From Candidatus Enterococcus moelleringii (GTDB lineage Bacteria; Bacillota; Bacilli; Lactobacillales; Enterococcaceae), in NCBI RefSeq assembly GCF_017377575.1, contig NZ_JAFREM010000002.1, positions 96,419-160,418 on the forward strand: a DNA stretch of 64,000 nucleotides, in the 5' to 3' direction. A model generated the notes under the pieces. It was not told the origin of the DNA and made no database searches. It saw only the letters and a list, made by a program, of their open reading frames with translations. The position numbers were made by a program, and so were the translations under genes. Below, in pieces: positions 51,208-60,487 of the stretch (its first letter is position 1; each line of letters opens with the position of its first letter).

Positions 51208-53556
51208 GTGAAACTATTTAAATATTTACGCAAATATTGGTATGCCATCCTCGCGGCGCTGATTCTCTTAGTTGTTCAGGCCCATAGCGAGTTGACATTG
51301 CCAAGCATTACATCCGATATCGTGGATGTCGGGATTCAACAAGGGGGCTTGGAAACAGCTACCCCAGAGAGTATTCGGGAATCTACTCTTTCAGCCATCG
51401 AGCTCTTCATGACCGATGATGAAAAAGATACGATTAAAGAAAACTACAAAAAAACCACCGAAACAGTCGACGGAAAAGACGTGACTGTTTATGAATTGCA
51501 GCATAAAAGCGAAGCAAACAAAGAAAAGTTAGCTAAAATCTTTGAACTGCCAATGTTTATGCTGGCTACCTCTCAATCCAAAGAATCAAAAGATGGAGCG
51601 GCAGCGAAAGAAATTTTAGATGAGTATAAGCAATTAGGCACCGAGGGCCAGCAAGCCCAAGAATTAGGCAAAGAAGCCCAAGAAGCAGGAGCCGCAGCAC
51701 AAGCGGCAGCAGCCTCTGGTGATTTAGCTACCGCGCAAGAAAAAGGTGCGGAAGCGACTCAAAAAGGCGAACAAGCCCAATCGATCGGGGATTCGATTAA
51801 GCAAACGCAAAACGAATTACCTGAAAAAGTTGAAGCTGCTCGTAAAGAAACCAAAGAAGGCTTAGGGGATGTCGGTCAAGATTCCATGAAGACCGTCGGC
51901 ATCCAATTAACCTTAGCTGAATACAAGGCACTAGATAAAGATACGAAACAAATTCAAATGGACTATATGTTCAAACGAGGAAGCGAAATGCTTGTTCTGA
52001 CGTTGATCGCAGCCGTAGCAGCCATTTTAGTTGGCTTAATTGCTTCGCTGGTTTCTTCTTCAGTCGGTAAAAATTTGCGGGTGGGTCAATTTGACAAAAT
52101 CCTGCAATTCTCAAATACGGAGATGGAGACTTTCTCGCCAGCATCCTTAATTACTCGCAGCACCAATGATATCCAACAAATTCAAATGGGATTAGTTATG
52201 ACTATCCGACTAGTTTTATACGCACCAATTTTAGGAATCGGCGGTGTGTATGAAGTGTTTAAAACCGGTACCGGTATGGGCTGGATTATCGCATTAGCTG
52301 TCGGCTTAGTTTTACTGTTAGTGTTGACTCTATTAGGCTTTACCATGCCAAAATTCAAGAGTCTGCAAAAATTAGTCGATCGCGTGAACTTAGTTTCCCG
52401 TGAAATTATCACTGGTCTACCAGTTATTCGGGCCTTTTCTCGGGGAAAATACGAAGAAAACCGCTTCGATGTTGCCAATACTAACTTGATGAAAACCCAA
52501 ATGTTTGTCAACCGCAGCATGTCCATCATGATGCCGATTATGATGCTCTTGATGAACGGAATTTCCGTCTTGATTGTCTGGGTTGGCGGTCACAATATTG
52601 ACACTGGCCAATTGCAGGTTGGGGACATGATGGCCTTCATTACCTACACGATGCAAATTGTCATGGCCTTCATGATGCTGTCAATGGTTTCAATCATCCT
52701 GCCTCGTGCCAACGTATCAGCTGGTCGGGTGGATGAAGTGTTAGAAACCGAACCAAGCATCATCGATCCTGAACAACCACAGGACGATCATGATTTCAAA
52801 GGTCAAGTGAAATTCGAAGGTGTGACCTTCCGTTATCCAGATGCTGGTGAAGATGTGCTGCATCATATCAACTTCACAGCCAATCCGGGAGAAACCACGG
52901 CCTTAATCGGGTCAACTGGTTCTGGGAAATCCACCGTGGTGAACTTGATTCCGCGACTGTTTGATGTAAGCAGCGGCCGCATCACGATTGATGGTGTGGA
53001 CATTCGCCAAATGAGCTTGCACAAGCTGCATGACCTGATCGGTTTTGTTCCGCAAAAAGGTGTGCTGTTCTCTGGAAACATTGAATCAAATATCAAATTC
53101 GGGAACGTCGAAGGCATTTCCGATGAACAAATGAAAAAAGCCGCGCAAATTGCTCAGGCGGAAGAATTTATTGACGGCAATGAATTAGGCTACGAACGGG
53201 AGATTTCCCAAGGCGGAACCAACGTCTCCGGGGGACAAAAACAACGCTTGTCCATCGCCAGAGCTTTAGCCAAAGATCCAAAGGTTTTGATCTTTGATGA
53301 TTCACTGTCTGCCCTAGACAACAAGACCGACATTGCGTTGCGTCGTGCATTGGCTGAACGAGTTAAAGGCATTACACAAATCATTGTGGCCCAAAAGATT
53401 TCAACCATCCTTCATGCCGATAACATTATCGTGCTGAACGAAGGTCGAATCGTAGCACAAGGAACCCACGATGAACTGATGGAAACATCACCCGTTTACC
53501 AAGAAATCGCTTCTTCACAGTTGAGTAACGCCGAATTAGGCTTAGAAGCAGAATAG
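51208..53556 (+). CDS. Heterodimeric ABC exporter, subunit 1 (degenerate ATP site, long extracellular insert)
   Basis: A 782-residue TM-NBD half-transporter. Between TM1 (YWYAILAALILLVV) and TM2 (about 260-285) lies an unusual insert of about 200 residues rich in Ala, Gln, Glu and Lys, which would be extracellular. The NBD has Walker A GSTGSGKST and signature NVSGGQKQR. Walker B reads IFDDSLSALD with Asp in place of the catalytic Glu, and the H-loop His is replaced by Gln in IVAQKIST. So this subunit contributes the non-hydrolysing site, as in LmrC/BmrC-type exporters. GTG-free ATG-like start follows AGGAAGG; start codon is GTG at 51208. It pairs with the gene 12 bases downstream. Confidence 0.9.
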   Translation: MKLFKYLRKYWYAILAALILLVVQAHSELTLPSITSDIVDVGIQQGGLETATPESIRESTLSAIELFMTDDEKDTIKENYKKTTETVDGKDVTVYELQHKSEANKEKLAKIFELPMFMLATSQSKESKDGAAAKEILDEYKQLGTEGQQAQELGKEAQEAGAAAQAAAASGDLATAQEKGAEATQKGEQAQSIGDSIKQTQNELPEKVEAARKETKEGLGDVGQDSMKTVGIQLTLAEYKALDKDTKQIQMDYMFKRGSEMLVLTLIAAVAAILVGLIASLVSSSVGKNLRVGQFDKILQFSNTEMETFSPASLITRSTNDIQQIQMGLVMTIRLVLYAPILGIGGVYEVFKTGTGMGWIIALAVGLVLLLVLTLLGFTMPKFKSLQKLVDRVNLVSREIITGLPVIRAFSRGKYEENRFDVANTNLMKTQMFVNRSMSIMMPIMMLLMNGISVLIVWVGGHNIDTGQLQVGDMMAFITYTMQIVMAFMMLSMVSIILPRANVSAGRVDEVLETEPSIIDPEQPQDDHDFKGQVKFEGVTFRYPDAGEDVLHHINFTANPGETTALIGSTGSGKSTVVNLIPRLFDVSSGRITIDGVDIRQMSLHKLHDLIGFVPQKGVLFSGNIESNIKFGNVEGISDEQMKKAAQIAQAEEFIDGNELGYEREISQGGTNVSGGQKQRLSIARALAKDPKVLIFDDSLSALDNKTDIALRRALAERVKGITQIIVAQKISTILHADNIIVLNEGRIVAQGTHDELMETSPVYQEIASSQLSNAELGLEAE

Positions 53557-53568
53557 GAGGGGAAGAAA

Positions 53569-55416
53569 ATGGCAGAAACAAAACAACAACGTCCGCAAGG
53601 CGGACATGGACCAATGGGCCGCGGAATGGGTCCTGGCGAAAAAGCCAAAGACTTTAAAGGCACCATTAAAAAACTAGTCTCTTATATGGCAAACTATAAG
53701 ATCCCCGTCTTATTCGTGATGATCTTTGCGGCGGCATCGACTGTTTTTAATATTTGGGGACCAAAAATCTTATCTAAAGCAATCACTGAATTGTTCAATG
53801 GCTTGGTTGAAAAATATCAAGGCACTGGCGATATCAATTTTGATAAAATCGGACACATCCTGCTCTTCATGCTGGGACTTTACTTAGTCGCCTCCGTTTT
53901 CGGAATCATGCAAGGCTGGATCATGTCAACGATCACGCAAAAAATTACCTATCGCATGCGGAAAGAAATTTCTGAAAAAATCAACCGCATGCCAATGAAC
54001 TACTTTGAAAGCCGGACAACCGGTGAAGTCCTATCCCGTATCACCAATGACGTGGATACCTTAGGACAATCACTGAACCAATCGATCACGCAGCTGATTA
54101 CATCGACCTTCACGATTATCGGGGTTATTATCATGATGCTATCGATTTCGGTACAGATGACCGGTATTTCCGTTTTAATCATACCGATCTCGTTGGTTTT
54201 GATCACGATCGTTATTAAGTTCTCGCAAAAGCACTTTAAGACCCAACAAAAATACTTAGGTATGATTAATGGTCAAGTAGAAGAAACCGTCGGCGGCTAC
54301 AACATTGTGCATCTCTTCAATGATGAAGAAAATGCCCTAGCCGAATTCAAAAAGCAAAATGACGTACTATTCAAATCCGCTTGGAAATCGCAATTCCTTT
54401 CTGGATTAATGCAACCAATTATGAACTTCGTTGGGAACTTAGGTTATGTAGCCGTAGCGATTATTGGTGGGATTTTAGCCTACAACGGTACCATCACAGT
54501 AGGGGATATCCAAGCCTTTATCCAATACGTCCGCAACCTGACCCAACCAATTGCTCAGCTGGCACAAGTATCCAACATGCTGCAATCCATGGCAGCTGCC
54601 GCTGAACGTGTATTTGAATTCTTAGGCGAGGACGAAGAAGCTCAAACCGTCGAAAACCCAGTCAAAATCGGCAAGGTCAACGGCGAAGTTGATTTCGAAC
54701 ACGTCAAATTCGGTTATACACCGGATAAGATTATTATCAATGACTTCAGCAGTCATGTGGAACCAGGCCAAACGGTCGCCATCGTTGGACCAACCGGTGC
54801 TGGTAAGACCACAATGGTGAAACTATTGATGCGCTTTTACGACGTCAATACCGGCGCCATCAAAATTGATGGTCACGACATTCGCGATTTCAACCGCGCA
54901 GATTTACGGGAAAACATCGGTATGGTACTCCAAGATACTTGGTTGTTCAAAGGCACCATCATGGACAATCTCCGTTACGGAAGACTAGATGCCACCGACG
55001 AAGAAGTTTACGCCGCAGCCAAAGCTGCTCACGTAAACCACTTCATCGAAACCTTACCTGGCGGTTACAATATGGAATTGAACGAAGAATCATCCAACAT
55101 CTCGCAAGGACAAAAACAACTGCTGACGATTGCTCGCGCTATCTTAGCAGACAAACCAATCCTGATCTTGGATGAAGCAACCTCTTCTGTCGATACTCGA
55201 ACTGAAGTATTAATCCAACAAGCCATGAACAACCTAATGGCCGGCCGGACCTCCTTTGTTATCGCTCACCGTCTATCTACGATTAAGGATGCAGATAAGA
55301 TCCTTTATATGCAAGACGGCGATATCAAGGAACAAGGAACACACGAAGAACTACTAGCCAAAGGCGGCTATTACGCTGCACTGTATAATTCGCAGTTTGA
55401 TGAGTTGGCGGGGTAG
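53569..55416 (+). CDS. Heterodimeric ABC exporter, subunit 2
   Basis: A 615-residue TM-NBD half-transporter with a Gly/Pro/Gln-rich N-terminus and six helices. The NBD has Walker A GPTGAGKTT, signature NISQGQKQ (Gln for Gly, degenerate), Walker B LILDEATSSVD with the catalytic Glu, and H-loop IAHRLST. Together with subunit 1 it gives one active and one degenerate site, the usual arrangement of multidrug exporters such as LmrCD, BmrCD and enterococcal Efr pairs. ATG after GGAGGGG. Part of its 3' end is duplicated at 56349-56604. Confidence 0.93.
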   Translation: MAETKQQRPQGGHGPMGRGMGPGEKAKDFKGTIKKLVSYMANYKIPVLFVMIFAAASTVFNIWGPKILSKAITELFNGLVEKYQGTGDINFDKIGHILLFMLGLYLVASVFGIMQGWIMSTITQKITYRMRKEISEKINRMPMNYFESRTTGEVLSRITNDVDTLGQSLNQSITQLITSTFTIIGVIIMMLSISVQMTGISVLIIPISLVLITIVIKFSQKHFKTQQKYLGMINGQVEETVGGYNIVHLFNDEENALAEFKKQNDVLFKSAWKSQFLSGLMQPIMNFVGNLGYVAVAIIGGILAYNGTITVGDIQAFIQYVRNLTQPIAQLAQVSNMLQSMAAAAERVFEFLGEDEEAQTVENPVKIGKVNGEVDFEHVKFGYTPDKIIINDFSSHVEPGQTVAIVGPTGAGKTTMVKLLMRFYDVNTGAIKIDGHDIRDFNRADLRENIGMVLQDTWLFKGTIMDNLRYGRLDATDEEVYAAAKAAHVNHFIETLPGGYNMELNEESSNISQGQKQLLTIARAILADKPILILDEATSSVDTRTEVLIQQAMNNLMAGRTSFVIAHRLSTIKDADKILYMQDGDIKEQGTHEELLAKGGYYAALYNSQFDELAG

Positions 55417-55433
55417 GGGATAGATAACGGGAA

Positions 55434-55474
55434 CACCAGTGGGATGTTGAGAGACGTTCTGCTGGTGGTTTTTT
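55434..55474 (+). terminator. Terminator of the ABC exporter operon
   Basis: CACCAG (55434-55439) and CTGGTG (55462-55467) close an imperfect hairpin, followed by six T. A diverged copy lies at 56621-56657. Confidence 0.65.
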
Positions 55475-55775
55475 GTGGTGGATTAACAGTCGTTTTTCTT
55501 CCTAACGTAATTAATCGAGAAAATCATTTGAATAATGGCATCAACGCAATGAATCAGGAGCTGAGCAAAAGGCAGATGAACTTCCAGGGGCCATCATTGC
55601 CTGTGGGGGAATAATTAATGAACACAAAGAAGCTAGTCTGATTTTTCGTCAAACTAGCTTACTTCATTTAGTAAAACTTATTCAAATACAGAACTTACAC
55701 ATCCGATAGATACTGTGGGAACTAATAGCAGAGACAGTCTAGAAAACTGTTACTTATCCAGTATGATAAAAGCTA
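55475..55775. other. Intergenic stretch between exporter and toxin gene
   Basis: A 56-codon frame (ATG 55444 to TAA 55612-55614) reads FCGGLTVVFLPNVINRENH then a hydrophilic tail. It overlaps the terminator and lacks a ribosome site, so it is probably not translated. A hairpin with arms AAGCTAGT/ACTAGCTT lies near 55627-55659. Confidence 0.35.
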
Positions 55776-56042
55776 TTAACGCTTGTAAATATCATTTCGT
55801 TTACCGGTTTTAAGAACAAGCACGACAAATTCATTATCGATAATATCAACAATCATACGAAAACTCCCCACCCGATAACGCCAAAGTGTTTTCTTATCAC
55901 CCTCAAGAGCTTTTCCCCATTGTCGAGGATTTTCGGTTCCTTCAATATGCGTGTCTAACCATTTAACTAACCGTTTTTGTATCAGGCTGTCTAACTTCTT
56001 AAATTCCTTATATGCTTTTTTATCGAAACTCCAAGTATACAT
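55776..56042 (-). CDS. RelE/StbE-family mRNA interferase toxin
   Basis: An 88-residue type II toxin: WSFDKKAYKEFKKLDSLIQ at the start, then ALEGDKKTLWRYRVGSFRMI and the C-terminal VVLVLKTGKRNDIYKR. The basic C-terminal residues are those that act on ribosome-bound mRNA in this family. Its ATG overlaps the antitoxin stop by one base (TAATG). Confidence 0.9.
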   Translation of the reverse strand: MYTWSFDKKAYKEFKKLDSLIQKRLVKWLDTHIEGTENPRQWGKALEGDKKTLWRYRVGSFRMIVDIIDNEFVVLVLKTGKRNDIYKR

Positions 56043-56257
56043 TAGTCAGGAAATACCTCTTTCAATACGTCTTCCCGAGCAACACGTTCATTTTTTTCAT
56101 TCAAAATGTTGATACCAGCTTCATAATCAAGAGTATCTTCAACCTGTTCCATAATTGCGTTACGCATAAATTCAGAAACACTTACTCCTTCAAATGCAGC
56201 CAGAGATTTCACTTTTTTATAATCTTCTTCAGGTATGCGGATTGTAGTAGTAGTCAT
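56042..56257 (-). CDS. RelB/DUF6290-type ribbon-helix-helix antitoxin
   Basis: A 71-residue antitoxin. The N-terminal ribbon-helix-helix (TTTIRIPEEDYKKVKSLAAFEGVSVSEFMRNAIM in pattern) binds operator DNA; the acidic C-terminus should wrap the toxin. ATG follows AAGGAGTGG. An extended -10 (TGCTATAAT, minus strand, -10 at 56291-56296) and an ATATTGAATATAT inverted repeat upstream suggest the promoter and operator. Confidence 0.9.
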   Translation of the reverse strand: MTTTTIRIPEEDYKKVKSLAAFEGVSVSEFMRNAIMEQVEDTLDYEAGINILNEKNERVAREDVLKEVFPD

Positions 56258-56348
56258 AATGGTTCCACTCCTTATATATTCAATATAGATATTATAGCAT
56301 GAGCGACTACGTTTGTATTCATATTGTGATACGGTCTAAAGTTTTCTT

Positions 56349-56604
56349 ATACGTCCGCAACCTGACTCAACCAATCGCTCCGCTGGCGCAAGTATCCAAC
56401 ATGCTGCAAGCCATGAACAACCTAATGGCCGGCCGGACCTCCTTCGTTACCACTCACCGTCTATCGACCATTAAGGATGCCGATAAGATCCTTTACATGC
56501 AAGACGGCGATATCAAGGAACAAGGAACACACGAAGAACTGCTAGCCAAAGGCGGCTACTACGCTGCGCTGTATAACTCACAGTTTGATGAGTTGGCGGG
56601 GTAG
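56349..56604 (+). pseudogene. Decayed partial copy of ABC exporter subunit 2
   Basis: Nearly identical in content to 54525-54591 joined directly to 55228-55416. The junction falls in a short CAA-N-CCATG repeat present at 54583 and 55219 in the intact gene. The join removes 636 bases, exactly 212 codons, so the frame remains open to the same FDELAG ending. The 5' part, both Walker motifs and the signature are missing, so it cannot be a functional ATPase. The duplicated block runs on through the terminator to about 56666. The RelBE module lies between the two copies. Confidence 0.85.
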
Positions 56605-56620
56605 GGGATAGTTAATGGGA

Positions 56621-56662
56621 ACACCAGTGGAATGTCGTTAAGACGTTCTGCTGGTAGGTTTT
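56621..56662 (+). terminator. Duplicated exporter terminator
   Basis: A diverged copy of the hairpin at 55434, with ACCAG and CTGGT arms and a following T run. It marks the right edge of the duplication. Confidence 0.55.
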
Positions 56663-56666
56663 TGTG

Positions 56667-56963
56667 ATAGAGCAACCGCGGAATTTGATTTACTAATTTA
56701 AAATTGCATGCAAAACACCCCATCAGAAAAGTATTCTTTCTTTGATGGGGTATATTTTGGTTAGATCAAGTTACATCCAAAAATTTCCAGTTGCGGAAGA
56801 ATAAATGTAGATTACATTGTTTTAGATTAATGGTAGGATTTGGAACGTAAATTTAATTATTTATACTTCACTTATTTTAGATTAACGTACACTTACTTGA
56901 ATTATACCAAAGTGGATTCAGCAGCTCAAATTACTCGATATTAATCATAAATATAATTCGGCC
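56667..56963. other. AT-rich gap before the cas operon
   Basis: A hairpin at 56717-56751 (ACCCCATCA with TGATGGGGT) looks like another terminator. TTTTAGATTAA occurs near 56819 and 56876. An open stretch without a start codon (WIQQLKLLDINHKYNSALIS and onward) reaches a stop near 57048; it may be a gene remnant. No intact gene was seen. Confidence 0.3.
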
Positions 56964-56992
56964 TTGATATCCGAAAAGAGTTCGTTTAATAT
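56964..56992 (+). promoter_or_regulatory. Candidate promoter of the cas operon
   Basis: TTGATA (56964-56969), a 17-base spacer, TAATAT (56987-56992). It would give a leader of about 185 bases before cas6. No other equally good promoter was seen in the gap. Confidence 0.5.
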
Positions 56993-57183
56993 ATTAATTG
57001 GACTAAGAAAGCGTTATCAATGTGTAGTTGGTAAGAAAAAGATATAAAAATAGGTATCTTTTCTGACAGACAGCAATTTTTATTAGAGAGTAAAGAAGAC
57101 CAAAAGGAGTATAACAAAAGTAGTCTAATTAATAGTCTGTATGTAAGAAATATTTATCGAGTTCGAAAAAAGGAGGGAAAAAA

Positions 57184-57930
57184 GTGCGATTACAAATTAT
57201 TTGTTCTTTAGAGAACGAAAGTATACCAATCAATTATCGTAAGAGTTGCTTAAGTCTAATTAAGACAGCGATTGAGAAACAAGATCAACGAAAATTCCAT
57301 GAGTTCTTTGATCAAAACACACAAAAATATTATACATGGAGTGTCTACTTAAAAAATGCTGTGTTCGGTAAAGAGGAGATTCTCGTGCCCAACAAAGAAC
57401 TGATCTTTAATTTTTCAACAGGTGATGCGGAAACGGCGGTACTTTTTCAAAATGCTTTTGCTAATCTTCTTGATGAAGAAGTTCCATTCGCTAGAAACAA
57501 AGTGACTGTTCAGTCTGTTATTCCTGTCAGTCAACCAATGATTCGGGGACAAGCAGCGATTTTTCGCACAGCAAGTCCTATCATCGCGAGAGAACATGAT
57601 CGAGAAACGATGAAAGATTGGTTCCATTCAGTCAGTCAAAATGAAGCAGCTTTTTTAGAAACACTGAAAGCTAATACATTGTACAAATGGGAAGATTTTT
57701 ATGGGGATAGTTTAAAACAAGATTTAGAAGCACTTGTCTTCAAGCCGATTAAAATGAAAAAGACAGTAGTTCAACATTACGAGAAATACATTGAGGCTAG
57801 TATTGGGACTTTTAGGCTAGAAGGGAAACCCTATTTGTTGAACTTATTCCTGAGTAGTGGCTGGAGCTCGTTATCGGGTTCGGGATTTGGAATGCTAGAT
57901 TTAGTCGAGGAGGTAGCTCATGCAGATTAA
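57184..57930 (+). CDS. cas6: Cas6 CRISPR RNA endoribonuclease
   Basis: A 248-residue protein of two ferredoxin-like folds. The diagnostic C-terminal Gly-rich loop reads GWSSLSGSGFGMLDLV. It cuts the repeat in the precursor CRISPR RNA to make guides. The start is GTG 57184 after AAGGAGG. It overlaps the cas8 gene by 11 bases. First gene of the effector operon. Confidence 0.9.
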   Translation: MRLQIICSLENESIPINYRKSCLSLIKTAIEKQDQRKFHEFFDQNTQKYYTWSVYLKNAVFGKEEILVPNKELIFNFSTGDAETAVLFQNAFANLLDEEVPFARNKVTVQSVIPVSQPMIRGQAAIFRTASPIIAREHDRETMKDWFHSVSQNEAAFLETLKANTLYKWEDFYGDSLKQDLEALVFKPIKMKKTVVQHYEKYIEASIGTFRLEGKPYLLNLFLSSGWSSLSGSGFGMLDLVEEVAHAD

Positions 57931-59440
57931 TATTTTGAAAAATGGTGAGTTGGTTCGCGATACGGGCATCCTTTATTTCTATCGAATGTTGCGGGAGATT
58001 GATGAGGACAATCGTATTCAGCCAAAGTTGCATCGTAACCACCTGAGCTTTGAGATGCCAGCAGAGTTCGACATGAAGAAAGCTCTTTTTACACAAATTG
58101 TGACTGAACTTTATCGTGCATTTGTCCGGGACCTAATAGTAGAAAAACTGTCAGATGATCTGCTGAATAAACTAGAAGTTGCTCCTAAAGAACATTTAAT
58201 AGAACTTCTCGAGGCAGCAAAGGTTTCTCCGGATAAGATCAAGAAGATCGTTGCAAAGAGTCAAAAAATATACTTCCCTTATTTGCGAAACAGTGGAAAA
58301 TTTGGCGCAAATGCGGGTACTGTTGCTAATTTCCATCAAAATTTAAAAGAGTTGCTTCAGCTTTTTCTCGATAGTTTGTTGAAACAACGGGAGCACCTGG
58401 AATTATATGGTGAAGGAAGTAACTGTTCCGTTTGCCAAGAAAATACCGCACCGCTTTATGATATCACCCATAAATATGCCATCGAAACTATTGAGAAAAT
58501 GAAACCAAATAAAAGAATAGTCCGAACTGATTCAAAGTATTTGTATACCTTTAAAGGTAGCGAAAACAATACGTTTTCAAACTATGGCCGGGTGAATCAA
58601 TATTCATCCGTCTGCTTTGAATGCGAGTTTTTCAATTTGCTATTTTTACTTTATGTGAAAGTGGAAAAGCCGCAATATTTAGTCATGACAGACAGCCTGG
58701 AGATCACTTACCTTCTGCAACGTAAAATTCAAATGAAGAAAAATGTTTATACTACACAAGCATTTTATTATCAGGTTGCGGGTCTTGGGAGGTCGTCAAA
58801 AGTTCGATTGTATCGAATTACAACAGATGCCAATCAAGGCATTCTCTTACAAACAGAAGAGATTATTGAGTATGAGCGCTTAAAAGTCCAACTGATTTTA
58901 ATGGATTTAGTGGATAAATTCAGCTTTCCAGATCAATTGAAAAATAGGAATGAGCTAATCAACCAACTAAAAAAACATATTTTGAATGACAATTATGATG
59001 GCGCTTACCGCTTGCTATTGGATAATATCGGAATCGATGATGAGACACGTCTCGCACACAACTATAAGCTGTTGGGAAATTTTATTACTGAGACAATGAA
59101 TAGCTTAGAAATAAGGAGGAAAGAAACAATGATGAATGAAATGAAAAATCGTGGGAAGATATACTGGCACTTTGGCAATAGTTTCTCACGAATAGAAAAT
59201 AAGAAAAATTTAGGTTTCCGCTTAACTCAATTACTAAGAAGCGATAATCGTACCAGAATGCATGAAGATTTGCTACATCTCTATTTTACCACCACAGAAA
59301 AAGGGAATGATGAAAGCTTCAGTAACTTTCCGAATTGGTTAGCGGAAGATATTCTTTGTTCTTCTACTAAGGAATACCATTATTATGTAGGACAAATTAT
59401 TCAGGGATTACTTACAGTAAAAAAAGAAAATAAAATTTAG
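57920..59440 (+). CDS. cas8b: Type I-B Cas8 large subunit
   Basis: A 506-residue large subunit of the Cascade complex. It has two CxxC pairs, NCSVCQ near residue 170 and CFECEF near 233, which probably bind zinc as in Cas8a/Cas8b (Cst1) proteins. The rest is helical. It recognises the PAM and helps recruit Cas3. The assignment rests on position, length and the CxxC pairs; the sequence itself diverges strongly between subfamilies. Confidence 0.85.
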   Translation: MQINILKNGELVRDTGILYFYRMLREIDEDNRIQPKLHRNHLSFEMPAEFDMKKALFTQIVTELYRAFVRDLIVEKLSDDLLNKLEVAPKEHLIELLEAAKVSPDKIKKIVAKSQKIYFPYLRNSGKFGANAGTVANFHQNLKELLQLFLDSLLKQREHLELYGEGSNCSVCQENTAPLYDITHKYAIETIEKMKPNKRIVRTDSKYLYTFKGSENNTFSNYGRVNQYSSVCFECEFFNLLFLLYVKVEKPQYLVMTDSLEITYLLQRKIQMKKNVYTTQAFYYQVAGLGRSSKVRLYRITTDANQGILLQTEEIIEYERLKVQLILMDLVDKFSFPDQLKNRNELINQLKKHILNDNYDGAYRLLLDNIGIDDETRLAHNYKLLGNFITETMNSLEIRRKETMMNEMKNRGKIYWHFGNSFSRIENKKNLGFRLTQLLRSDNRTRMHEDLLHLYFTTTEKGNDESFSNFPNWLAEDILCSSTKEYHYYVGQIIQGLLTVKKENKI

Positions 59441-59494
59441 AAACTGAAATACTGAAGGATACATTTAAAATGAAGAATATGGAGGAGTTTAAAC

Positions 59495-60475
59495 ATGCAA
59501 AAAATTTCTTGTATCACGCTAACCGTTTTGACAGAGAGTCCAATTGCCCTATCGAATGACCAAGGTTTTGGAAACTACACGCCAATAAAAAAATTCTATT
59601 TTAAGGATGGCATTCATGCGATGACATCGGTAGCTACTTTTACTTATGAGTTGCGGAAATGTCTATTTGAAAATTTTGGGTGGAAATTAAATGATCTGAC
59701 AATTAAGTCGAGCAACTCCTATTTCAATAATGTTGAAGATTTGACAGAAAAAAATTTAGAGGCTGATGTCTTTGGTTTTTTGTTACCAAATGATGGTGTC
59801 TCCAAGACATCACCGTTGAGAGTGATTCCTTTCGTTTCAGCGACAACCTACAGAGGAGATACACAGCTAATAACAAATCGAGGCTTCCTAAATTTGGATT
59901 TAGAACGGAATCGATTTAATGAAAAGGGAGAAGAAATTCCTGATGAAGCAGTTCCCTCAACACAAGCCTTAGCAAATGAAGAAGTTTTCGGTGACTATTA
60001 TGCTTATACGGTGACGATTGAATTGGATCGTATCGGCATGAGTGAAGTAGCAAAAGGAGGCGATGGGAAATATCATTATGTATCACCGTCCGAGCGCAAC
60101 TACATGCCCGATGAGTTAAGGATTCAAGCGGTTCAAGATATCTTAAATGCACTGACTATCTTAACGCGCGACATTAAGCACCAACGTGTTTTATTGAAAC
60201 CGCTAGCAGTTTTCGGAGGTGCTTTCGATAAAGTGATTCCTTATTTCTGGGATGCGGTTTGCTTAAATGAGGTGCAAGGAGAGACAGGATTGAAACTGGA
60301 TTTATCAGTGATTGAAGAAGTAGAGGCGGCTTATCAATTACAGGGCACAATCAAAGCGGCAGATAAAAATCTGTTAGTGGATAAAGAAGCAATCTCAACT
60401 ATGCCAGTTCAAGCAATCCAACAACTGGCAGAGCGCTTAACCATTAAAAATAATGATTGGTATCTAAAAGATTAG
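59495..60475 (+). CDS. cas7: Type I-B Cas7 (Cst2/DevR family)
   Basis: A 326-residue backbone subunit: ISCITLTVLTESPIALSNDQ at the start, SKTSPLRVIPFVSATTYRGD and the RVLLKPLAVFGGAFDKVIPY block. This is the Cst2/DevR type, typical of the Tneap form of subtype I-B. Several copies coat the guide RNA. ATG with GGAGGAG upstream, 54 bases after cas8. Confidence 0.92.
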   Translation: MQKISCITLTVLTESPIALSNDQGFGNYTPIKKFYFKDGIHAMTSVATFTYELRKCLFENFGWKLNDLTIKSSNSYFNNVEDLTEKNLEADVFGFLLPNDGVSKTSPLRVIPFVSATTYRGDTQLITNRGFLNLDLERNRFNEKGEEIPDEAVPSTQALANEEVFGDYYAYTVTIELDRIGMSEVAKGGDGKYHYVSPSERNYMPDELRIQAVQDILNALTILTRDIKHQRVLLKPLAVFGGAFDKVIPYFWDAVCLNEVQGETGLKLDLSVIEEVEAAYQLQGTIKAADKNLLVDKEAISTMPVQAIQQLAERLTIKNNDWYLKD

Positions 60476-60487
60476 GAGCTGATAAAA

